Part shown: positions 34,285 through 42,473 of the stretch, in pieces
Layout: every line of letters begins with the position of its first letter
How positions within the stretch are numbered: position 1 is the first letter of the stretch
Assembly: GCF_000423105.1 (NCBI RefSeq)
Contig: NZ_AUHI01000008.1
Coordinates: 62,001-126,000 of the forward strand
Source of the DNA: Halalkalibacillus halophilus DSM 18494
GTDB taxonomy: Bacteria > Bacillota > Bacilli > Bacillales > Alkalibacillaceae
Length of the DNA: 64,000 bases
Reading direction: 5' to 3'
Notes under the pieces: generated by a model
What the model was told of the DNA's origin: nothing
Databases searched by the model: none
Seen by the model: the letters and a program-made list of their open reading frames with translations, nothing else
Translations under genes and position numbers: made by a program

Positions 34285-35106
34285 ATGGATAAACAGTTTA
34301 ATACACGTTCGATGATTTTTACGTTATACGGAGATTACATACGGCATTACGGAGATGTGATCTGGATTGGTAGTTTAATTAAATTACTTAAAGAATTTGG
34401 ACATAATAGCCAATCTGTGCGCACAGCCATCTCTCGCATGCATAAACAAGGCTGGGTACAATCTGAAAAACGCGGTAATAAAAGCTATTATTCGTTAACA
34501 GACCAAGGTCGAGCACGCATTGATGAAGCTTCCAAACGAATCTATAAATCTGAATCCCCATCGTGGGACGGCACCTGGCGAATTTTAATCTATACCATTC
34601 CAGAAGACGAACGTCATTTGCGGGATGAGCTAAGGAAAGAGCTTGTGTGGAGTGGATTCGGATTGCTTGCCAACAGTTGTTGGATCACTCCAAACCCATT
34701 AGATGAACAAGTTAATCGGTTAATTGAAAAATATGATATTGCAGACTATGTATCATTCTTTAACGCGTCCTATGAAGGAATGAGTGACGCTAAAACCCTA
34801 GTAGAAAAGTGTTGGGATTTAAGTGAGGTCAACCAAAAGTATTCAGATTTCATCAAAGAATACAGTGAAAAATATTACCTGGATAAGAATAAGATTGAAA
34901 AAGGCGAGATCAGTGACGGGGAATGCTTTATGAAGTGTGCAGCACTCGTGCATGAGTACCGCAAGTTTTTATTCGTCGACCCTGATTTACCCACGGAGCT
35001 TTTGCCAGATCAGTGGTTGGGCGACTCAGCTGCAGCGCTTTTCTCTGATTATCACAAATTGCTGGACGGACCTGCGATTCGGTTTTTTGAGTCTGTTTTT
35101 GAATAG
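34285..35106 (+). CDS. paaX: PaaX-type transcriptional repressor of the phenylacetyl-CoA regulon
   Basis: 273 residues. Winged-helix N-terminus (NTRSMIFTLYGDYIRHYGDVIWIGSLIKLLKEFGHNSQSVRTAISRMHKQGWVQ) followed by the PaaX central domain (SPSWDGTWRILIYTIPED) and C-terminal region. PaaX family repressors leave DNA when phenylacetyl-CoA binds. It is divergent from paaA. A strong bidirectional terminator follows the gene. Confidence 0.94.
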   Translation: MDKQFNTRSMIFTLYGDYIRHYGDVIWIGSLIKLLKEFGHNSQSVRTAISRMHKQGWVQSEKRGNKSYYSLTDQGRARIDEASKRIYKSESPSWDGTWRILIYTIPEDERHLRDELRKELVWSGFGLLANSCWITPNPLDEQVNRLIEKYDIADYVSFFNASYEGMSDAKTLVEKCWDLSEVNQKYSDFIKEYSEKYYLDKNKIEKGEISDGECFMKCAALVHEYRKFLFVDPDLPTELLPDQWLGDSAAALFSDYHKLLDGPAIRFFESVFE

Positions 35107-35155
35107 GCAAACAGCAGTGTAGGAAAGTACAACTAAAAAGAGTTTGTTTTCAGTA

Positions 35156-35188
35156 AAAAGCGACTGCTCCTTTCGAGCAGTCGCTTTT
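35156..35188 (+). terminator. Intrinsic terminator after paaX
   Basis: A 14-bp perfect stem (AAAAGCGACTGCTC and its complement) with a short loop, ending in TTTT. Symmetric, so it may work in both directions. Confidence 0.9.
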
Positions 35189-35221
35189 AAAGTGAGATGT
35201 GTATATATTTTTTTTGCTAAA

Positions 35222-35324
35222 GGGAGTATAGAATCCGATAATGGGACTATAGAATTTTAAAATGGGGGTATAGAATCTGATAATGGGAGTATAGATTCAA
35301 ATAACCGGACTATAGGAATATAAC
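35222..35324. repeat. Five tandem copies of a 21-bp repeat
   Basis: Units start at 35222, 35243, 35264, 35285 and 35306, each 21 bp, with consensus GGGAGTATAGAATCTGATAAT. The core GTATAGAAT (or CTATAGAAT) is best kept. The array lies between the paaX terminator and the end of the DUF3307 gene. It is not coding. Confidence 0.85.
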
Positions 35325-35368
35325 ACATGCCGCCAAGATTTATGCGATGCACACGGAAAGATGGATCT

Positions 35369-36202
35369 CTAACTCATAATAATAATTCGTGCTACGTACC
35401 CGATTGCAATGGCTATAATGATACTAATTAAAGTACCAATCAAATAATATTCTGCGAAGCGACGATCCTCAAATTGCTTGAATCTAGTTAAAGATTTAAT
35501 CGCGAGTAAAACGGTCACGCCCATCACCGAGTTAGCGACAACAAACATCGATATGAGAATCCGTTCAAGCATTCCGATATACCTTCCTAATTGATAATCG
35601 GAATCGGGATAATACGTGCGTGATTTCTTAACTATTTTCCTAGTAGGATCTTCATCCACTTCCTCTTCTACCACATGCTCACTGGAATTAGGAGGCGCAA
35701 TTTTCTCCAGTACAATACTTAAAAATCTTCCCGCTACAAGAGTGTTTATTAGGATTAAAATTATTACGGCAATGATTTTTTCACTAATGGTGAAACCTAT
35801 AAAACTATCAATATTTAATAGATTTACACTATGAAGAACAACGGTTATAACAATAATGTGTAAAAGTTGATCTATGATAAAAGAAAATACTTTCACCCGT
35901 TGACGCGAAAACTTTGTATTTACGGTAACCTTCAACCAATCAATCATGTAATGCAGTAACAAAATCAAGATTGTAGCAAAAAGTACCTGGCCCATTAATT
36001 GAATCGTTAAGCTCTCTGAAACAAGTATCCATACTAGCAGCAGTACGTTATAAACGATTAGATGTATCCCCACATGCTTTATTAAGGTGGTATGTCTAAT
36101 CTTACTCTTTTCATGCGAACGATTATCTATCATTTTATTTGATTGTAAAACGAAATCAGATATAAAATGACCGAGTAGAATCAACAGAAAATATATCATC
36201 AT
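35369..36202 (-). CDS. DUF3307 membrane protein
   Basis: 277 residues with about six hydrophobic helices. The N-terminus MIYFLLILLGHFISDFVLQSNKM is the DUF3307 signature. A charged segment (VVEEEVDEDPTRKIVKKSRTYYPDSDYQ) separates an N-terminal four-helix part from a C-terminal two-helix part. Function unknown. It starts 12 bp after the SatD-like gene; such pairing occurs in many Gram-positive genomes. Confidence 0.75.
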   Translation of the reverse strand: MMIYFLLILLGHFISDFVLQSNKMIDNRSHEKSKIRHTTLIKHVGIHLIVYNVLLLVWILVSESLTIQLMGQVLFATILILLLHYMIDWLKVTVNTKFSRQRVKVFSFIIDQLLHIIVITVVLHSVNLLNIDSFIGFTISEKIIAVIILILINTLVAGRFLSIVLEKIAPPNSSEHVVEEEVDEDPTRKIVKKSRTYYPDSDYQLGRYIGMLERILISMFVVANSVMGVTVLLAIKSLTRFKQFEDRRFAEYYLIGTLISIIIAIAIGYVARIIIMS

Positions 36203-36213
36203 TTAACCACCTT

Positions 36214-36903
36214 TTACTTTGATTCTAACTGTTCTTGATAGTACTTCAGTAGTTCAAGAAGTGATTGTTCGATTTGATTTGTTATTTCATAATGCGATGC
36301 TTTCAAATGATTACTCACACTGGTCTTCGGTGATTTATAACCGAATTTTTCTCCAATTTCTTCATATGTTTTTGTAGGATTCTCTTCAATCGCTTGAATG
36401 ATTTGTTTTTGCTTTTTACTTCTTTTATCTGTATAGGATCTCATAATAAAATATTGGCTATTAAGAGACTGATAAGGCACTTCATCTGAATAAAAAAACG
36501 TATGATTGCTGCTCATTCTCCACACTCTCGCCTCTACCTTATTACCTTTTGCAAAATGATCGCGCGCTTTTAAAGCATTGGCTATAGCGCTTCCGTTAGC
36601 AACATCCATATTACTTTTGTTACTTGTTTCAATTCTCCCAAACCCACAACCAATATAAAATGATAATATATTATCATTTTCAACCATTTTTTCGATTGCT
36701 TTAATGATAGGCATGCTTTGATTGAATTCTTTTATAACCCCAATTAGCTCATCCCCTTTTCTGACTTCAAAAGGAATGAGCAAACTGTCTTTAAATTGGT
36801 AATTAAGTTTCTCACTATATGTTAGAAGAGTCGCCTCTACCTCTTTTACATCAAGAGTTCTCGACTTGATTACATCCATTGCAATACATGCATAATATCT
36901 CAT
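36214..36903 (-). CDS. SatD-family protein with HTH-like C-terminus
   Basis: About 229 residues. The N-terminus MRYYACIAMDVIKSRTL and the nucleotide-cyclase-like middle (FYIGCGFGRIETSN) match the SatD family, linked to acid tolerance in streptococci. The end (KTYEEIGEKFGYKSPKTSVSNHLKA) reads like a helix-turn-helix, so the protein may bind DNA, perhaps the palindromes just upstream. The start MRYY at 36903 was preferred over 36915 because of spacing from GTGGGG. Confidence 0.72.
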   Translation of the reverse strand: MRYYACIAMDVIKSRTLDVKEVEATLLTYSEKLNYQFKDSLLIPFEVRKGDELIGVIKEFNQSMPIIKAIEKMVENDNILSFYIGCGFGRIETSNKSNMDVANGSAIANALKARDHFAKGNKVEARVWRMSSNHTFFYSDEVPYQSLNSQYFIMRSYTDKRSKKQKQIIQAIEENPTKTYEEIGEKFGYKSPKTSVSNHLKASHYEITNQIEQSLLELLKYYQEQLESK

Positions 36904-36921
36904 TTCAAACCCCACTTTCTC

Positions 36922-36996
36922 GTGTACATCTAATAGTTCACGTAAAATACGTGTACTTTAATTAGTACATTTATTAAAGGTGTACTTTAAGTGTAG
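36922..36996 (-). promoter_or_regulatory. Palindromic operator region upstream of satD
   Basis: CACGTAAAATACGTG at 36939-36953 is a perfect inverted repeat, and GTGTAC occurs at 36922, 36951 and 36980, with GTGTAG at 36991. Spacing near 29 bp between full copies. The clustering suggests a cooperative regulator. Confidence 0.6.
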
Positions 36997-37021
36997 CATA
37001 TAGTCAAAACATTATCCATAT

Positions 37022-37063
37022 AAATAAAATAACACAGAACATTTGTTCTGTGTTATTTTATTT
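37022..37063. terminator. Bidirectional hairpin terminator
   Basis: A 20-bp perfect inverted repeat with a two-base loop (arm begins AAATAAAATAACACAGAACA), AT-rich at both bases, so T-runs exist in either direction. It lies 43 bp after the gamma carbonic anhydrase stop. Confidence 0.85.
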
Positions 37064-37105
37064 CTTTTCAAAGAAAACCCTGTAGGCTGACTTCTACTAT
37101 TGAAT

Positions 37106-37636
37106 TTATCGTTTCACTTCTTCAAAAACCTCTCTATCTCGAAACTCTTGCCCCTTCTTCGCATACGTTTCAATTGTATCATGTATCATTTCCATATCCT
37201 GATCCGTTAACTCTCGCACGACTTTACCAGGCGAACCGAGCACTAAGGAACGCGGGGGAATTTTCTTACCTGGCGAGACTAAGCTATTCGCGCCAATAAT
37301 CGAGTATTCACCTATTTCTGCCCCATCTAAAACCGTAGTGCCCATGCCAACCAAGACACCTTTTCTTAGTGTACATCCATGTACAATCGCATTGTGACCC
37401 ACAGATACTTCATCTTCGAGTGTTAGTGGGAATTTTTCATATAAGTGAGCCATAGAATTCTCTTGAATATTACACCGTTTCCCGATTCGAATTGGCCCCT
37501 CGTCCCCTCTAACCGTGACATTGAACCAAATGCTGGATTCTTCCCCAATTTCAACATCACCAATGACTTGTGCACTGTCTGCAATAAAAGCTGTATCGTG
37601 AATTCGTGGAGTCTGTTCCTTATAACGATAAATCAT
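37106..37636 (-). CDS. Gamma carbonic anhydrase family protein (YtoA/PaaY-like)
   Basis: 176 residues of left-handed beta-helix hexapeptide repeats (IGDVEIGEESSIWFNVTVRGD, IGKRCNIQENSMAHLY, VSVGHNAIVHGCTL, IGEYSIIGANSLVSPG). Metal-binding histidines are visible in MAHLY and GHNAIVHG. In E. coli the related PaaY is a thioesterase of the Paa pathway, and this gene is 2 kb from paaX, but it is separated by unrelated genes and looks equally like housekeeping YtoA. Its own AGGAGGG start site and terminator suggest a single-gene unit. Confidence 0.85.
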   Translation of the reverse strand: MIYRYKEQTPRIHDTAFIADSAQVIGDVEIGEESSIWFNVTVRGDEGPIRIGKRCNIQENSMAHLYEKFPLTLEDEVSVGHNAIVHGCTLRKGVLVGMGTTVLDGAEIGEYSIIGANSLVSPGKKIPPRSLVLGSPGKVVRELTDQDMEMIHDTIETYAKKGQEFRDREVFEEVKR

Positions 37637-37707
37637 ATGGACCCTCCTATTATTTTATATTTTTAATATAACACAAAAGATGCCAGCCGTTTTAATTTCA
37701 TAATACG

Positions 37708-37736
37708 TTGACAGGCAAAAAGTAGTTTTGTATTCT
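37708..37736 (+). promoter_or_regulatory. Sigma-A promoter of the ferredoxin reductase gene
   Basis: TTGACA (37708-37713), 17 bp, TATTCT (37731-37736), about 60 bp before the ATG. Confidence 0.7.
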
Positions 37737-37798
37737 TTTATATAACATATAATTTAATGAGCGTTATTAAATCGTTATACTCTTAGGGAGGGTATTAT

Positions 37799-38785
37799 AT
37801 GAAAACATATGATATTACCATTATTGGTGCAGGTCCAGTTGGGTTATTTACCGCGTTTTATGCAGGAATGAGAGAGGCGTCCGTGAATGTTATTGATAGC
37901 ATGCCACAGGTCGGAGGACAATTATCAGCACTTTACCCTGATAAGTATATTTACGATGTGGCCGGCTATAAAGGTGTTAAAGCCCAGGACCTTGTTGATG
38001 ACTTATACGATCAAGCGCAAACCTTCTCACCAACGATCCACCTAGAAGAATCCGTCCTTCAGGTTCAGCGACTAGAAGAAAACCTCTTTGAAATTACGAC
38101 CACAAAAGGCTCACACTTTTCTAAAAGTATCATCATCACTGCCGGAGCAGGGGCCTTCCAACCACGCAAACTAAAAGTAGACACAGCTGTTTCCTATGAA
38201 GGGAAAAATCTACACTACTTTGTTAAAAATTTAGAAGACTTTAAAGACCGGCGTGTACTCGTTTGTGGAGGAGGAGATTCTGCAGTTGACTGGTCCCTTG
38301 CTTTAGAACCAATCGCAAAAGAGGTCACATTGATTCATCGCCGACCACATTTTCGGGCACACGAGCATAGTGTCACGCGGCTCGAACAGTCCAATGTCAA
38401 TGTTGTTACCCCATACGAGGTCGGGGAATTCTTGGGAAGTGAAGATTCTATTGAACAGGTTGTGTTAAAAGAAGTAAAAGGAGAGTCCACCCAACTCCTA
38501 GAAGTGAACGATGTCCTCGTGAACTACGGCTTCGTCACCTCATTAGGACCAGTTAAAGATTGGGGACTTGAGGTCAAGAAAAACTCAATTCTCGTTAATT
38601 CCAAAATGGAAACCAACATCCCTGGTATCTTTGCAGCAGGTGATGTATGTACCTACGAAGGAAAAGCCAAACTCATCGCCACCGGATTTGGCGAAGCACC
38701 AATTGCGGTCAATCATGCGAAAGCGATGATTGATCCGAAGGCGAAGCTTAATATTCATAGTACGCACTTGTTTGCGAAGTCATAA
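37799..38785 (+). CDS. yumC: Ferredoxin/flavodoxin--NADP+ reductase, thioredoxin-reductase type
   Basis: 328 residues. FAD motif IIGAGPVGLFTAFYAG, NADPH motif VCGGGDSAVDWSL, and C-terminal AAGDVCTYEGKAKLIATGFGEAP. No CxxC redox pair is present, which separates it from thioredoxin reductase and matches YumC of Bacillus subtilis. It passes electrons between NADPH and ferredoxin or flavodoxin. It has its own promoter and terminator. In the absence of paaE it is a possible reductant source for the nearby epoxidase, which is speculation. Confidence 0.93.
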   Translation: MKTYDITIIGAGPVGLFTAFYAGMREASVNVIDSMPQVGGQLSALYPDKYIYDVAGYKGVKAQDLVDDLYDQAQTFSPTIHLEESVLQVQRLEENLFEITTTKGSHFSKSIIITAGAGAFQPRKLKVDTAVSYEGKNLHYFVKNLEDFKDRRVLVCGGGDSAVDWSLALEPIAKEVTLIHRRPHFRAHEHSVTRLEQSNVNVVTPYEVGEFLGSEDSIEQVVLKEVKGESTQLLEVNDVLVNYGFVTSLGPVKDWGLEVKKNSILVNSKMETNIPGIFAAGDVCTYEGKAKLIATGFGEAPIAVNHAKAMIDPKAKLNIHSTHLFAKS

Positions 38786-38808
38786 AATTGAATATGTACA
38801 TGATTTAA

Positions 38809-38860
38809 AAAGCCCCTGATTCAGATAGTTTTAACATTAACTATCTGAATCAGGGGCTTT
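38809..38860. terminator. Strong bidirectional terminator
   Basis: A 22-bp perfect stem (arm begins AAAGCCCCTGATTCAGATAG) with an eight-base loop between yumC and the Fic fragment. Confidence 0.92.
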
Positions 38861-38875
38861 CAGCTTTTTTAAAAT

Positions 38876-39205
38876 TCATTGTTCTATTGCACTCAAATAA
38901 AGCCTTAATGTACCTTCGACTTCTTTAGCAACCAACTTAATAAATGAATCATATTCTTTCTTTGTATGCGCTCGATCTAATGCTTCATAATAATCTAATC
39001 GATTTTCCACCTTAATCACTGTGGGAGGGAAACCAGCTTTCATCAACTCTAGATTTAATAACAACCGTGAAGCTCTTCCGTTTCCATCAACAAATGGGTG
39101 AATGCCAACAAAGAACGCATGCAACATAGCTCCACGTTCAACTGGGTGTAGCTGTGATGTTCCTTCCTGATTATACCATTCAATCAACTGCTCATCGACA
39201 TTTAG
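38876..39205 (-). pseudogene. Truncated Fic-domain protein
   Basis: The frame carries the Fic active motif HPFVDGNGRASR and the downstream helices (LLNLELMKAGFPPTVI to the end), but only about 108 residues in all. The reading frame is closed by a TAG just upstream of LNVDEQLIEW, with no start and ribosome binding site. The N-terminal half of the Fic domain, including any inhibitory helix, is missing. Fic proteins transfer AMP to target proteins; this remnant probably does not. The breakpoint lies about 30 bp from the end of the helicase gene, so it probably marks a rearrangement end. Confidence 0.75.
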
Positions 39206-39235
39206 CTAAAAACTCTGTAATTGTTACTAAGACAA

Positions 39236-40699
39236 CTAATTATTCTTTTTATTCACTGCCTTAATGACCCTAGCCATGAATTCTGAATTATTTACAATAA
39301 GCAACATAATTTGTTTTCTTGCACGGGTAACTGATTGATAAAACATTCGTTCGGGATCATAATGATTTTTTCCTCTAACAGCAAGACGACCACTTTCACC
39401 ATAGTAAAATGTTGACCCCACTAAAACAAGAACCTTATCAAACTCTTGCCCCAAAACCCCATGCGCATTTAACCCTCTATGTAGTCTCATCTTTTCGATT
39501 AACTGACCGTTCCAATTTTCCCCCGTATAGTCGATGACCTGCCATCCTTCTGTTTCCATGCCCTCTGCAAATCCTCTAGCTTTACTAATATCATTAAAGT
39601 AGTGAATTGACATATTATCGGTATTATTGCAGTAATGCATGTAATTTAAGTTAAATAAACCTTTTATAAAAGCGGCAAGTTCTTTATTTGTTCTAATCTT
39701 TTTACTTAGCTTATATTCTTCAATACCTTCCAAGGTCATAAGTGTTTTTTTATTATCGTAATTCCATTCTTGAAGAGAGAGAATTTGCTTCGGATCTATC
39801 GAAAATATGCAAAAAATATCATTTTCATTCACATATTTAATAAGATAGTTTAGTTGGTAAGGTCTCATTCTTTGCGTCTCATCAACAAAAATAAAATCTG
39901 GTTTGAGGTTTTCAATTCCCTTAAAGTCTTTTATAGGAATGATGTTCCATTGATATTGTTGCTTCAATTTCAAATGCCCTATATTTAAGGTTCCCGTATG
40001 AATAATGACAGTATTATAATCCTCAATAAATTCTTTTGCTAAATCGTAGAGTAATAATGTTTTTCCGGTTCCTGGAAGTCCGTCTATGATTGTAAATTTT
40101 GCACAACTATTTACAATAGCTTCTTTAAACTCCTGTTGTTGTTTTGTCAAAAAATAGGATCCACTAATGAACCTTTTACTATCATTGAAAGGTGACACCA
40201 AATAATCGGATGGTTCAAATAATTCATCTAAATTCGAATGGTGCTCCAACTTTTGACTCGTCAAAATTTTTTCAAATACATCAAATTGTATTTGTTGAAA
40301 GTTTTGATCATCGTCTAGTTGATAGAGAGTGTTATCTTCTGCGACATATGTAAATGACTTTATTTTCTTGCCTAAGGAAGCCAAATAGTACCGATTCATA
40401 ATTAGTTGTTCCTTTGCGTCATCTACTTTCAATATTGATTTTATTTCAACATTTAAGATATAGTTTTCTCCAAATCTTAGTAAGTCGAATTCCTTGTCTA
40501 TTTGTGGTATCTTGTAACCTAAATAAAAATATCCAAAATATTTATCTTCAATATCTAAATTATCTATAAACAGTGAAACCTGTTCTATCTCATCTTTTCT
40601 TAAATGAAAATCAAAAAAATCCAAAAGTTCTTTAAAAATCTCTTCAGATAAAGAGTTAAAACTGCTTACTAAAGAGTTTAAATCCATGGGTTTCTTCAA
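39236..40699 (-). CDS. NERD/PD-(D/E)xK-like nuclease fused to a superfamily 1 (DUF2075/UvrD-like) helicase
   Basis: About 487 residues. N-terminal domain (1-160): EFDLLRFGENYILNVEIKS has the D...ExK pattern of restriction-like nucleases such as NERD. C-terminal part: Walker A GLPGTGKTLL, Walker B FIFVDETQRM (DExx), an SF1 motif III-like segment FSIDPKQIL, and a late VTRARKQIMLLIV box. It should be an ATP-driven nucleic-acid enzyme in the cytoplasm. The likely start is TTG at 40699 after AGGTGAG. The neighbour upstream on the same strand is a SIR2-like protein. AT-richness and broken genes on both sides suggest transfer. Confidence 0.75.
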   Translation of the reverse strand: MKKPMDLNSLVSSFNSLSEEIFKELLDFFDFHLRKDEIEQVSLFIDNLDIEDKYFGYFYLGYKIPQIDKEFDLLRFGENYILNVEIKSILKVDDAKEQLIMNRYYLASLGKKIKSFTYVAEDNTLYQLDDDQNFQQIQFDVFEKILTSQKLEHHSNLDELFEPSDYLVSPFNDSKRFISGSYFLTKQQQEFKEAIVNSCAKFTIIDGLPGTGKTLLLYDLAKEFIEDYNTVIIHTGTLNIGHLKLKQQYQWNIIPIKDFKGIENLKPDFIFVDETQRMRPYQLNYLIKYVNENDIFCIFSIDPKQILSLQEWNYDNKKTLMTLEGIEEYKLSKKIRTNKELAAFIKGLFNLNYMHYCNNTDNMSIHYFNDISKARGFAEGMETEGWQVIDYTGENWNGQLIEKMRLHRGLNAHGVLGQEFDKVLVLVGSTFYYGESGRLAVRGKNHYDPERMFYQSVTRARKQIMLLIVNNSEFMARVIKAVNKKNN

Positions 40700-40972
40700 A
40701 ATTCTCACCTACACATTTCAATTCCTTTATTTAGTATATATTACCATATAAATATAGTTAATAGTACCTCTCTTTTGGAATATTAGGATAGAAGCTCTAT
40801 CATTTTCTATGTAACCATAACCCCTGAAGGAACCATTAATTTTGTTAATAAAAAAGCATGTCACTGTCATTCGACACTTTAACCAAATAGGAGTTGTAAA
40901 CTCGTAATACAGAGTTAAATGTCGATACTTCAAAAATGATTACTTAACTGTAACCATTTCAACTTACCTAAA

Positions 40973-42085
40973 TCAACAAACATCCCTCCAAAAACTTTTT
41001 ACATCAGTAAATTTCAAGCTATGGTTATCTAATATAGACCTTATACTTGATTTTTCTTCTTCTGTGAAAAAATAATAATTGACGCTTTTAATTTTATTGT
41101 TATTCTGAATAGCTTGAAATATATGATTATCATTGAAAGGAGATAAGCCTAATATGTTTAATTCACCCTGGATTTCCCCGAAATTTTCCAGTGCTTTATT
41201 ATAATTAAAATTAAGAGTGTTTTCCTTTTGCTTGATTCTTATTGCATGATAAAGATTTCTAACCAACTCATTCTCTGCCATTTCCCACTCTAGTATTTCA
41301 TTTTCTAATTCAGGCTTTTCTTTTAACCCACTTATGAATTTATTCATTCCTTTATTAGCACTCTTCATAGTATCAATATTAAATTTTTTATTTTCACCTG
41401 AATATGAAGTTAATGCATCCGAATATAGATGACCAAAGTCTTCTATTAATAAATCTATGCTTTTTGTAGGAGCATCAGGTAATTTATTACGTAAACTCTC
41501 AGGATTATAAATATCTGATAGAGTATGGAAAGAACCGTGAATGTATTCGATATCTTTCTCAATCACCTTCTCAACATTCCAATCATAATTAGTAGTATAG
41601 ATACAATCAAAATTGTTTAAAAACTCAATAAATTCTAAAGAGAATTCTTTATATAGTTCTTGGATTTGTCCGTTATTATAAATTGCATCAAGGAAAAAAA
41701 CTCTTAATGCTTCCTTAAATTGATATCGATCCGAACTATTAATTTGATACTTGTTACAAAATAAAATGTGAATCAAAAAATAGTCTTCAAGTCCAACATC
41801 ATGGACTTTTGTATTGCTGTTAAAGTTATTATACCTCTCCTTAAATTTTATCAATGATTCTTTTTGTTCATTTGTAAAAACTAAGTTATCGTAAATACCA
41901 TATATAACTTTCTTAATTTCTTTATGTAGAATTAGTAAGTATTCCTTTATCTCCCTTGGATAGATTTCTTTAGGGAAATCCTTTGTGTTTACATTGTTAA
42001 TTGCTCTTTTTATTATTTTTGCGTTTGTGTAATCCCTGCCGCCAAATTGTATTGTTACTCCATTACCGTAAATTAAATGCTTCAT
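40973..42085 (-). CDS. SIR2-like domain protein, candidate defence effector
   Basis: About 370 residues. The N-terminus MKHLIYGNGVTIQFGG and the later IYTTNYDWNVEK are SIR2-like NAD-binding motifs (GxG and TTNYD), followed by IEYIHGSFH and, near the C-terminus, LNILGLSPFNDNHIF. This is the SIR2_2-type domain found in anti-phage proteins that deplete NAD. No other domain is recognisable between residues 190 and 300. The start at 42085 is preferred to the TTG at 42109 because family members begin near this residue. A 273-bp gap separates it from the nuclease-helicase gene downstream. Confidence 0.75.
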   Translation of the reverse strand: MKHLIYGNGVTIQFGGRDYTNAKIIKRAINNVNTKDFPKEIYPREIKEYLLILHKEIKKVIYGIYDNLVFTNEQKESLIKFKERYNNFNSNTKVHDVGLEDYFLIHILFCNKYQINSSDRYQFKEALRVFFLDAIYNNGQIQELYKEFSLEFIEFLNNFDCIYTTNYDWNVEKVIEKDIEYIHGSFHTLSDIYNPESLRNKLPDAPTKSIDLLIEDFGHLYSDALTSYSGENKKFNIDTMKSANKGMNKFISGLKEKPELENEILEWEMAENELVRNLYHAIRIKQKENTLNFNYNKALENFGEIQGELNILGLSPFNDNHIFQAIQNNNKIKSVNYYFFTEEEKSSIRSILDNHSLKFTDVKSFWRDVC

Positions 42086-42116
42086 ACTATCACCATTACT
42101 TTCTACCAAATTATAT

Positions 42117-42144
42117 TTTATAATTTCTCTCTATTAAACACCAA
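42117..42144 (-). promoter_or_regulatory. Possible promoter of the SIR2-like gene
   Basis: Minus strand TTGGTG (42139-42144), 16 bp, TATAAA (42117-42122). The -35 match is weak. Confidence 0.4.
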
Positions 42145-42193
42145 ATTCTTGCAATTGTTAATTTAAGAAGAGGCACTTTTACCAGGTGGCAAC

Positions 42194-42310
42194 CTAAAAT
42201 GCAATCATTCTCATCCCGCCCACAAACCCAAATTCCTCAATCTGCTTGCAAATAAAGTCTTTAGCGACTCCCCCAATTTTCTCAACTTTTCTCGAAAAAT
42301 ATTCAAAATT
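42194..42310 (-). pseudogene. Short protein-like relic between rlmCD and the SIR2-like gene
   Basis: A minus-strand frame reads FEYFSRKVEKIGGVAKDF, continues with KQIEEFGFVGG and ends MRMIAF at TAG (42194-42196). It is closed by a TGA upstream and has no start. The composition looks like the C-terminus of a real protein. Together with the broken Fic gene it may mark the second edge of an inserted segment. Family not recognised. Confidence 0.3.
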
Positions 42311-42347
42311 TCATTTTGTGAACAAAATAGTCTTGTATAAAAATTAT

Positions 42348-42377
42348 GGGAAACCCCTGATAAATAAGGATTTCCCA
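42348..42377 (-). terminator. Intrinsic terminator after rlmCD
   Basis: Minus strand GGGAAATCC pairs with GGGGTTTCCC-type sequence around an AT loop, followed by TAATTTTTAT. About 100 bp after the rlmCD stop. Confidence 0.65.
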
Positions 42378-42473
42378 CTTTTCTTCATACTCTCTTACAA
42401 AACTTTATTCTCATGATTTCGGGCGATTTCACAAATGTTTATTCACAATTCAAGACTTTATTGTTGGGCTACA

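Noticed and set aside
35222..35324. CRISPR array
   Set aside because: The 21-bp units are contiguous and diverged, without unique spacers or cas genes. The same applies to the array at 48788-48909.
37106..37636. Naming the gamma carbonic anhydrase paaY
   Set aside because: It is outside the paa operon with its own terminator, and YtoA-type housekeeping homologues are common in Bacillaceae.
40727..40933. 68-codon minus-strand frame between the helicase and the SIR2-like gene
   Set aside because: No ribosome binding site, no helix or domain pattern, and composition like random AT-rich DNA. A short toxin or third system gene cannot be supported.
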